A stretch of 35,774 bases of DNA from an uncultured Mycoplasmatota bacterium (GTDB lineage Bacteria > Bacillota_I > Bacilli_A > RF39 > UBA660): assembly GCA_947571135.1 (NCBI GenBank), contig CANOWY010000012.1, positions 1-35,774 of the forward strand, given 5' to 3'. The notes under the pieces were generated by a model. That model was not told where the DNA came from and made no database searches. It saw only the letters and a list, made by a program, of their open reading frames with translations. Shown piece by piece: positions 26,956 to 33,884 of the stretch; within the stretch, counting starts at the first letter, position 1, and each line of letters starts with the position of its first letter. Made by a program: the position numbers and the translations under genes.

Positions 26956-27879
26956 TTAATAATTCCATTTTATTTTATTAAAGTAATTTATACCCCCCCC
27001 CCGTTTGAATTTGTTATAGAGATTACGAATTTTACTAATGTATGTCCAACTTTTGCTATTTAATATTTGGTTTAAAGAATCATGAGATTTAGTCAATTCA
27101 TTATTTAATTTTTTTATTATTGTTTCTTGTTTTTGATTTTGCATTTGCATATTATTGAAATCTTTTTCTAGTATCGTTATTTTTTCATTTAGTTCCTTTA
27201 TGATAACTTCTTTGCTTTTATTATGTTCATGAATAAAAAAGTAATCGTTGTTATACCATAAAACATTTATGAATTGTACTTTTTTGTATTTGTGTTTCCA
27301 AAGGGAGTACATAAAGGAAAGTTGATCTCTTCTACTGTATCGTTTTACCATATTCCACCAACAATTTTGTACTTTTTTAATTTTGCTATTATTGGGTTTA
27401 TAGACAAAGAAATTATTAGCAGTAAGTCCATAATGTTCGGGAAAATTTTCTTTTTTTAAAAATGTCATTTCTTCCTCAATAATCTTTTTATCGTCTTTTT
27501 TCCAATCAATACATACTTTTGCCTCTTCATAAATACAATCTCTATCGGAATGGATAAGAGAAAAAAAGTCGTAATTTTTAAGGTCACATTCTTTTTTAAT
27601 AAACTCACTAACTGGTTTTCTTAATTCTATATTAGCGTCCATATAAACGGCCAAATCATAATTTTTAAAGATTTCTTCACAACCAAGAATTTTGATTTTT
27701 CTTTCTAATCTAATGAAATCTAAGAGTTCTGGATTATCTAAGGACATAATTTTCCAAGTTTTGCTTTTAATTTTTGGGTTATTTGTAAAACAATAATAAT
27801 CTATTTCTTTATCTATATACTTTATTTCTTTTAAGGTATCATAATCTCCAGTTATTGCTGTATATACCATAGTTTTCAT
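26956..27879 (-). CDS. DUF616-like glycosyltransferase with coiled coil and poly-G tract
   Basis: A 307-residue protein. The first 215 residues are a GT-A-like DUF616 domain: MVYTAITGDYDTLKE, YYCFTNNP, LAVYMDANIELRKPVSEF and YSRRDQLSFMYSLWK. Residues about 222-270 form a coiled coil, then the hinge NSKSW (274-278) and a basic tail. The coding strand contains ten consecutive Gs (26993-27002), read as Arg-Gly-Gly-Gly at 293-296. One base less or more would end the protein within 2-6 codons after the tract, removing the last ~11 residues. GAGGTG precedes the ATG. It sits in the operon between a GT2 and the DUF1972 gene. Specificity unknown. Confidence 0.82.
   Translation of the reverse strand: MKTMVYTAITGDYDTLKEIKYIDKEIDYYCFTNNPKIKSKTWKIMSLDNPELLDFIRLERKIKILGCEEIFKNYDLAVYMDANIELRKPVSEFIKKECDLKNYDFFSLIHSDRDCIYEEAKVCIDWKKDDKKIIEEEMTFLKKENFPEHYGLTANNFFVYKPNNSKIKKVQNCWWNMVKRYSRRDQLSFMYSLWKHKYKKVQFINVLWYNNDYFFIHEHNKSKEVIIKELNEKITILEKDFNNMQMQNQKQETIIKKLNNELTKSHDSLNQILNSKSWTYISKIRNLYNKFKRGGGINYFNKIKWNY
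26993..27002 (+). repeat. Ten-base C/G homopolymer inside a glycosyltransferase gene
   Basis: Ten Cs on the plus strand (G on the coding strand) in a very AT-rich region, near the 3' end of the DUF616-like gene and about 50 bases before the DUF1972 start. No other C or G run of this length was seen in the window. A candidate slipped-strand site. Confidence 0.9.
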
Positions 27880-27883
27880 ATTT

Positions 27884-28732
27884 TCACCTCTTAATCCATT
27901 TTTCTATTTCTAAACCAAGTAAATAAATATAGTAAAAAATTCTTAATATTAATAGTTTGAAGATATTCATTTTATTTATATATTTTTCATAATAATATTG
28001 ACTTTTTTTTAAAATTTTAAACTTTTCTATTCGATTGACATTTTTATCCACACAAGCACTTAAAGCGTGAATAACTGTCACATTGTTATCAACATAAGTC
28101 GAATATCCTTTTTCTTTTAATTTTTTTGCCATAATAATTTCTTCGTAATATAAAAATGTATTTTCATCAAAATAACCGATATCTTCTAAAACTTTTTTCT
28201 TTATAATGAAGAAACATCCCTTTACTACATCTACTTTGGTTAAATCTTTTTTATACTCCTCTTTTGGGTACGATAGTATAGACAGTTCAAAACGTCTAAA
28301 AAATGGGATATTGGCTACAAGTTCTGATGGAAATGTGGGTAATTTCCAACCACGAGAAACACCAGTTGGTTCTTTTATATTGGGAGCAATGACTGCTACG
28401 TTGTTTTTTTCTAAATTTTCAACTAAATTCTTTATTTCTTTTTCTGTTACTATGATATCTGGATTGGAAATAATAATATTTTCTACATCATGATTTTTCA
28501 TTAAATATTGAATTCCTACATTATTTCCAGAAGCATATCCTTTATTTTCTTTTGCTTCCACTATTTTAATTTTGTGATTTTCAAATTGTTTTAATTCTTT
28601 TAGTGAATTATCAGTGCTTTTATTATCTACTACAATAATAACATCTAGTATTTTATAATTTTTGATTTCTTCTAACATTAATTTTGTATTTTCACTATCA
28701 TTATAATTTAGTATAACTATTCCATTTTTCAT
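27884..28732 (-). CDS. GT2 family glycosyltransferase
   Basis: A 282-residue GT2 enzyme: IVILNYNDSENTKLMLEEI, VIIVVDNKSTDNS, NKGYASGNNVGI and the donor/metal motif NPD at 90-92, followed by VVKGCFFIIKKKV and YFDENTFLYYEEIIMAKKL. This is the rhamnosyltransferase-like subgroup common in surface-polymer clusters. The C-terminal 40 residues form a hydrophobic, basic anchor (LLILRIFYYIYLLGLEIEKW). GAGGGT precedes the ATG. It is the first gene of the probable operon 28732 to 21510, which also encodes the ABC exporter. Substrate unknown. Confidence 0.88.
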   Translation of the reverse strand: MKNGIVILNYNDSENTKLMLEEIKNYKILDVIIVVDNKSTDNSLKELKQFENHKIKIVEAKENKGYASGNNVGIQYLMKNHDVENIIISNPDIIVTEKEIKNLVENLEKNNVAVIAPNIKEPTGVSRGWKLPTFPSELVANIPFFRRFELSILSYPKEEYKKDLTKVDVVKGCFFIIKKKVLEDIGYFDENTFLYYEEIIMAKKLKEKGYSTYVDNNVTVIHALSACVDKNVNRIEKFKILKKSQYYYEKYINKMNIFKLLILRIFYYIYLLGLEIEKWIKR

Positions 28733-28752
28733 ATTTTGTTACCCTCTTTATT

Positions 28753-28781
28753 ATTTTATCAAAAGAAGAAAAATCTGTCTA
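28753..28781 (-). promoter_or_regulatory. Promoter of the export operon (28.7-21.5 kb)
   Basis: On the minus strand TAGACA, exactly 17 bases, TAAAAT preceded by TGA. It lies about 20 bases before the GT2 start at 28732. Confidence 0.6.
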
Positions 28782-28855
28782 TTTGTTTCATGGAAATATG
28801 GATTTCTAGGAAAGTTTCGACTAAAGAGAATTGTTGTTTTAATACTTCAAACAAT

Positions 28856-28903
28856 AAAAAAGCACTAGTAACTATATCTAAAAAATATAGAAACGTAGCG
28901 CTT
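28856..28903 (-). terminator. Terminator after the Wzy-like-GT4 gene
   Basis: On the minus strand an imperfect stem (AAGCGCTA with TAGTGCTT, then CTATA with TATAG) is followed by six Ts. The rest of the 28733-28967 gap is non-coding as far as I can tell. Confidence 0.65.
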
Positions 28904-28967
28904 GCAAACTCGTAATCATTATCTAATCTTCTTGATAAAACTACAATAGAAATTTCATTTTAAAAGT

Positions 28968-31145
28968 CTAATTTTTAAATACATCCAAGATTGCACCTTT
29001 CGTATTTTCACTACTATACTCTTCACTTTTTTTACGTGCATTTTTGATAAGTTTATTTTTTTCCGTTGTTTTTAGATTTAAAAACGTATCCATTTTATTT
29101 GCTAATTCTTTATCATCACTCGGATTAAACGTTAAACTATTTTCACCATCTATTAGATAGTCACTTGGACCATATTTGTTGCTACCAATTACGAATGTTT
29201 CACAGGCCATGGCTTCTAGTCCCGTTAGCCCCAATGACTCACTTTTCATTCTAGTCGGATAAATAAAAGCGTCTATGGCATTATAAATACTTACAAGTTC
29301 TTCTTGGCTTACTAATGGTTTTCTTATGATCACTTTTTCTAATTTATATTTCTGTATCCACTTTTTTAGTTGAGGTTCTTCACTTCCACTACCAACGAGC
29401 AAGAATTTCACATCTTCTTTTTTGTTTATTTTACGGAATTCATGAATGGCTTTTACATATACATCATATCCTTTGTCTTTTTCAATTCGTGCAATAAAGG
29501 CAAAATATGTATATTTACTATCTAATTCTACATTTTTTAATGCCGTCTTTTTATTCATTTTTTTAAATTTTGCTAAATCGACCCCACCCGATGGGAAAAT
29601 TACTATTTTTTCTTTTGCAACCTTATAATTTTTAATCAATACTTTTTTAAAATAGTTAGAGGGAGAAATTACAATATCCGATCCTTTTAGGAAAAGTCTA
29701 GTGAGTCCTAAATACCCTTTGTCCACATTTGTATCAGCTACAATATCATTTCCATGAGTATTTAACACTAGTTTGGTATTTTTTGCACATAAGGCGGGAA
29801 TAAATACTCCTGCTGTTGTATGGGAAACAAAATGAACATAGATATAATCGTAATTATTAAAAACTGCTTTTAATAAAGAGAGACCACACATTTTTATATA
29901 AGAAAATAATTTTTTTATTTTTCCTGTTGTTTTATACATTACAACTAAATCTATTGTATGATTTGCTTCTACTAATAAATCATATGTATTTTTCACAAAT
30001 ATTCCATAATGAGGATATTCTTTACTTGGATACATATTGCTTACAAATAAGATATCCTTTTTCATTTTACCATTATCATTTTTTGAAATTAAGAACAATA
30101 AACTTAGAAAAGGAATTAAATATGGGTTTATTAAAACATTTCCCAAATTGGATAAAATAAGCAGAAAGACAAATATAATTGTATAGTTCTTTTTTAAATG
30201 ACTAAATTTAAATACATACGCAAAGTAGAAAAAATAAAAGAATAGCCCTAAGATTCCAATGCTATAAAATAAATCAAAAATATCACTTTCTACATAATGA
30301 ATGGAATTTAGTTTTTCGTATCCTATACCTAATACTTTTTCCATACCACTACTTTCTTTAAAACTTTTTTGAACATTTTTTAATAAATCGATTCTTTCAT
30401 TAATGAAAATCTCTTTCGTACTATATGGTTCTAAAGATGTTTTATCTTTTGTTAAATCCATCTTAGGTATATAAACGGCAAGCCCTATACATAATGCTAA
30501 AACAAGAAGAAGAGATTTTAGTTGGTTCTTTTTTATTGTTTTTGCTATTTTTCTTAGGTTACCAAAAAGGTAAAAGAGAACTAACATAAGAATACTAATA
30601 AAGAAAATTTCATTGTTTATGAATAGAGTTAAAAGGCAAAATGCTATTAAAAATAATCCTTTTAATAAATAACTATTGCTTTCTATTATATATATAAGTG
30701 ATACACCAAAAAGAAGAAGAAATAGATTTAAGATTTCATTATTTATGGTAAAGCCAAATAAAGAGAAAATGAGTAATACTATAATATATAGTAAAGATAA
30801 AATAGTAATTGTTTTTTTAGTCATAGTTTCTTTTTGATATTGAGTAAAGAATAGAATGAAGGTTGGTAAAGAAAAAATAGTAAGTAGATTGGTAATTTCA
30901 AAAGAAGGGTTTAGATGGTTTGTAAATACATGGAGAAGATAAATAAAAAAATATATTCCTAAAAGGGCAAAAATTTTTTTATGTTTCGTATTTTTTACTA
31001 AATAATAAACACTATACAATAGAAATAATCCTTTTAAAGTCAAAGTTATTAAAAAGGTAGTAGTGTTTATCAAAGATATACCATCTAAAAAAGGTAATAA
31101 AAATATAAGTAGGTATAGTCCATCTATTTTTTTTAATTTTGTCAT
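28968..31145 (-). CDS. O-antigen-ligase/Wzy-like membrane domain fused to GT4 glycosyltransferase
   Basis: A 725-residue fusion. Residues 1 to about 355 hold about ten membrane helices and, near 270-300, VLGIGYEKLNSIHYVESD followed by LFYSIGILGLFFYF, the pattern of O-antigen ligase/Wzy-type polymerases, whose outside loop holds the active site. From Met361 a complete GT4 enzyme begins (MKKDILFVSNMYPSKEYPHY), with FIARIEKDKGYDV and the donor-binding ESLGLTGLEAMACETFV. No ribosome site precedes Met361, so it is one protein. GGAG precedes the ATG and an extended -10 (TGA-TATAAT, 31169-31177) lies just upstream. A cytoplasmic transferase tied to an extracellular polymerase/ligase is unusual. Calling the N-terminal part Wzy-like rests on topology and a short motif. 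Confidence 0.82.
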   Translation of the reverse strand: MTKLKKIDGLYLLIFLLPFLDGISLINTTTFLITLTLKGLFLLYSVYYLVKNTKHKKIFALLGIYFFIYLLHVFTNHLNPSFEITNLLTIFSLPTFILFFTQYQKETMTKKTITILSLLYIIVLLIFSLFGFTINNEILNLFLLLFGVSLIYIIESNSYLLKGLFLIAFCLLTLFINNEIFFISILMLVLFYLFGNLRKIAKTIKKNQLKSLLLVLALCIGLAVYIPKMDLTKDKTSLEPYSTKEIFINERIDLLKNVQKSFKESSGMEKVLGIGYEKLNSIHYVESDIFDLFYSIGILGLFFYFFYFAYVFKFSHLKKNYTIIFVFLLILSNLGNVLINPYLIPFLSLLFLISKNDNGKMKKDILFVSNMYPSKEYPHYGIFVKNTYDLLVEANHTIDLVVMYKTTGKIKKLFSYIKMCGLSLLKAVFNNYDYIYVHFVSHTTAGVFIPALCAKNTKLVLNTHGNDIVADTNVDKGYLGLTRLFLKGSDIVISPSNYFKKVLIKNYKVAKEKIVIFPSGGVDLAKFKKMNKKTALKNVELDSKYTYFAFIARIEKDKGYDVYVKAIHEFRKINKKEDVKFLLVGSGSEEPQLKKWIQKYKLEKVIIRKPLVSQEELVSIYNAIDAFIYPTRMKSESLGLTGLEAMACETFVIGSNKYGPSDYLIDGENSLTFNPSDDKELANKMDTFLNLKTTEKNKLIKNARKKSEEYSSENTKGAILDVFKN

Positions 31146-31168
31146 AGTTTTTCTTCTCCTTTTTTAAT

Positions 31169-31177
31169 ATTATATCA
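31169..31177 (-). promoter_or_regulatory. Extended -10 promoter of the Wzy-like-GT4 gene
   Basis: TGA-TATAAT on the minus strand, about 24 bases before the start. The -35 is weak. Confidence 0.5.
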
Positions 31178-31238
31178 AAAAAAGTATTCTTTTCATTAAA
31201 TTCTTATAAAAGTGTTTGGTGATAAAACATTTATAATT

Positions 31239-31272
31239 AAAAAAAATACCTTCTTTTAAAGAGAAAGTATTT
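31239..31272 (-). terminator. Terminator after tagO
   Basis: On the minus strand AAATACTTTCT pairs with AGAAGGTATTT (one wobble) and is followed by Ts. Confidence 0.8.
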
Positions 31273-31288
31273 GCTTTCCATATTTTTC

Positions 31289-32374
31289 TTATTTCTTTTT
31301 CTTCCCTTTTTTTGTTTCTTTCTTATTTTTCTTCTTTTCATTATTATGTTTAAATAAAATATCTGTTTTTAAGACAATGAATAAGAAGATAATCATTAAT
31401 CCTACATAAATGAAAATAACATAATAGGTATCTCCTAGAGCGTAAAAGATAGATAATCCAGCAAATAAAATATCAATGGCATAGATAATTAATAAGGAAG
31501 TACGTGTTGAAAATTGCATTTTTAATAGTTGATGATGAATATGGCCTTTGTCTGGGGTACTAAATGGATTTTGTTTTTTTAGTATTCTTCTAATAATAGA
31601 AAATACAACGTCAATAATCGGTGTAGCAAGAATAATTAAAGGAATAATTAAAGAAGTAAAGGTCGCTGTTTTGTAGCCAAGTAATGTTGTTACGGCAATA
31701 ATAAAGCCTAAAAAGTTACTCCCTGTATCTCCAAGATAAACTCTTGCAGGTGGAAAATTGTAAACTAAAAAACCTAAAATAGAACCTAACATAATTAAAG
31801 CAAGTGTTGTGTCAAGTCCTTGTTGGGCATTCATAATAAATGCGATGATAGAAATTGTAAGAAAATAAATAGAACTTATTCCAGAACATAAACCGTCTAA
31901 TCCATCTGATAAGTTAATCGCATTGATAATAGATACAATTAAAACTAGCGTTATGATATAATTCCAAGGAGCCGTAAAGGTAAAGTTCATTCCTAAAATA
32001 CTTACATAATCTAAAGAAATATGCCCATAAAATACAACAATTGCAGTAGCAAGTATTTGAACAAGTAACTGGTATTTGGCTTTTAAGGGGTTAATATCAT
32101 CTATTATGCCCATAAAAATAAGTAAGAAACTTCCCATTAAAATAGATAACATTTGAATACTACTTCTAGCATAGAGCATATACCCAAGCATAAAAGAGAA
32201 AAATATGGCAAGTCCTCCTAGTGTTGGCATAGGAACTTTATTCAGACGCCGTTCATTTGGATAATCTAGTGCTTTTACATGTCTTGCTATTTTTTCTACA
32301 ATTGGTGTTACAATTAAACTACATAAAAAAGTAACAAATACAATAACAAATACGTCATGACCGTTTACAAACAT
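31289..32374 (-). CDS. tagO: Undecaprenyl-phosphate N-acetylglucosaminyl-1-phosphate transferase (TagO/WecA family)
   Basis: A 361-residue integral membrane enzyme (about 11 helices) that transfers GlcNAc-1-phosphate from UDP-GlcNAc to undecaprenyl phosphate, the first step for wall teichoic acid and many rhamnans. Family motifs are intact: ERRLNKVPMPTLGGLAIF (41-58), IDDINPLKAKYQL with DD at 92-93, NLSDGLDGL (154-162), LGDTGSNFLGF (214-224) and the HIHH motif (278-281). A Lys-rich cytoplasmic tail follows (from about 342). GGAAGTG precedes the ATG, and a TATAAT on the minus strand at 32393-32398 is a probable promoter. It is a single-gene unit next to the glycan locus and probably primes its polymer. 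Confidence 0.93.
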   Translation of the reverse strand: MFVNGHDVFVIVFVTFLCSLIVTPIVEKIARHVKALDYPNERRLNKVPMPTLGGLAIFFSFMLGYMLYARSSIQMLSILMGSFLLIFMGIIDDINPLKAKYQLLVQILATAIVVFYGHISLDYVSILGMNFTFTAPWNYIITLVLIVSIINAINLSDGLDGLCSGISSIYFLTISIIAFIMNAQQGLDTTLALIMLGSILGFLVYNFPPARVYLGDTGSNFLGFIIAVTTLLGYKTATFTSLIIPLIILATPIIDVVFSIIRRILKKQNPFSTPDKGHIHHQLLKMQFSTRTSLLIIYAIDILFAGLSIFYALGDTYYVIFIYVGLMIIFLFIVLKTDILFKHNNEKKKNKKETKKGKKKK

Positions 32375-32407
32375 AATTTCACTTCCATTTTTATTATAAC
32401 GTAATCC

Positions 32408-32448
32408 ATAAAAAAAATGAAGAGAAAAGCAAACCTATTTCTTTTCTC
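32408..32448 (-). terminator. Terminator of the dockerin-cohesin operon
   Basis: A perfect 8-bp stem, GAGAAAAG with CTTTTCTC, near the end of the cohesin gene, then T-rich sequence on the minus strand. It lies just upstream of the tagO promoter. Confidence 0.75.
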
Positions 32449-33874
32449 CATCCTTTATATCAAATTGATCAAATTTTTTTAATTTTTCTTCTAGTGTTTC
32501 GTTTTTTGTTATCGGTTCTTCTTCCTTTATTTCTTCTTCTCTTTTGATATTTCGAACTTCTTTTTTTAATTCTTTCTTTTTCTCTTTTTTGTTTCTTTTT
32601 TTCTTTTTCTTTAGTAAGCAAAGGATTAAAATAAATGCAAATAATAATCCCCCTAAGAATAATATACAAGCAAATTTATACGTTTTTATGTCATTTTGTA
32701 AATCTTGCATTTCTTCTGTATCCCATATTTGAAAAGTTCCTTCTTCAGTATCATATTTATAGTATTCGTATTTTCCAGTCTCAATATTCATTCCGTAACA
32801 AATTACAAAACGACTATCTTCTTTGTATTTATAAACCACTACTTCTTTTTCATTTATGATTTGCGTAGTTTTTGTATAGCCTTTTAAGTCGTTTGGAAAA
32901 TCTGCTAAGTATAAGGTTAAGTTCGTGGCATGCAATTCTTGATATGGACTGTATGTTTTTGTTGGTTCATCATAAATAGCCAAAATGATTTTTCCTGTTT
33001 CATCTTTTAGTCCCACTAGTATAAAACCTGTAATTTCACTTTTAAATGCTGGTACTTCTGCACCATTTATTGTGATAGTTGTTTCCTCAAACGTGCTTGG
33101 TTTTTCTAAAATATCTTTTCGTTTTACTACGGTGTAATTATTATCCCCTATTTTTACTGAAATTGGATTTAAATCTTCTACTTCAATATCCAAAATGTAT
33201 TTTTTTTCACTGCCATTTTGGGCTGTAACTATAATTTCAAAACGATTATTTCCTTCTACTACTTCTTTTTCTCCTGCTCCTGTTACAGATGCTTTACTGT
33301 CATTTTTTTCAGCAAGAATATTAATATTAGTTACATCAGAGGGAATGCTTACTTTGTATTCTAAGGTATCTTTGTTGAATGCTGGGGTTAGTTCATATCC
33401 TTCTATACTTAAACTTTTTAAATTGTTGTCTTTACTATAAGTGGCTTCTAATTCTTTTTGGGTCATGAGTTTAATGGAAAGACTACTTGATGTTAGGGAT
33501 AATTGGCTTAAGTCACTAAAAGCATACGCAAGATAACTATTTACAGAAACTTTCGTATTTCCACTTTTTAAAACTTTGAAAGTAAAAGTATAACTTTTGG
33601 ATTTTACGCCTGTTGCGGAAGATGATGCCATAGAAGTGCCTCCACCTTCTGCACTACTATTTACTAAGGATAGATAGGATTTGTCATAGTTTAAATCCAT
33701 CTGCCAACTTCCTATTTTTGTGCTACTTGCTAATGTAACTGTTACTTTTACTTGGTTCCCTACAACAGCATTAGCAGAACCTGTTACGCGAATTGTACCT
33801 GATGCTGCGTTTACGACGAGTGGAAATAAGCATAAAGTTACTAGGCTTAAAAAACATAAATAAATTTTTTTCAT
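32435..33874 (-). CDS. Membrane-anchored cohesin protein with cadherin-like domain
   Basis: A 479-residue exported protein. Residues 1-24 are a signal peptide (cleavage likely after VNA). Residues about 25-136 fit a cohesin fold: GTIRVTGSANAVVGNQVKVT, IGSWQMDLNYDKSYLSLV and YTFTFKVLKSGNTKVSV. Residues about 147-234 are a cadherin-like beta-sandwich domain (PF12733 type: NNLKSLSIEGYELTPAFNKD; EYKVSIPSDVTNINILAEK). After a domain of unknown fold (about 238-390), one helix (400-421) anchors it and a Lys/Glu-rich tail of about 58 residues faces the cytoplasm. There is no LPXTG signal. Cohesins bind dockerins, and the gene just upstream (10 bases) encodes a dockerin-bearing wall hydrolase. AGGAGG precedes the ATG. 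Confidence 0.85.
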   Translation of the reverse strand: MKKIYLCFLSLVTLCLFPLVVNAASGTIRVTGSANAVVGNQVKVTVTLASSTKIGSWQMDLNYDKSYLSLVNSSAEGGGTSMASSSATGVKSKSYTFTFKVLKSGNTKVSVNSYLAYAFSDLSQLSLTSSSLSIKLMTQKELEATYSKDNNLKSLSIEGYELTPAFNKDTLEYKVSIPSDVTNINILAEKNDSKASVTGAGEKEVVEGNNRFEIIVTAQNGSEKKYILDIEVEDLNPISVKIGDNNYTVVKRKDILEKPSTFEETTITINGAEVPAFKSEITGFILVGLKDETGKIILAIYDEPTKTYSPYQELHATNLTLYLADFPNDLKGYTKTTQIINEKEVVVYKYKEDSRFVICYGMNIETGKYEYYKYDTEEGTFQIWDTEEMQDLQNDIKTYKFACILFLGGLLFAFILILCLLKKKKKRNKKEKKKELKKEVRNIKREEEIKEEEPITKNETLEEKLKKFDQFDIKDGEKK

Positions 33875-33884
33875 AAAATTCCTC

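Noticed and set aside
26945..26968. Upstream start of the DUF1972 gene adding eight residues
   Set aside because: It overlaps the preceding gene without a ribosome site, while AGAGG fits ATG 26944 and the family N-terminus.
32469..32887. Overlapping small open frames antisense or out of frame to the cohesin gene
   Set aside because: Shadows of a Lys/Glu-rich coding region; low-complexity translation and no ribosome sites.
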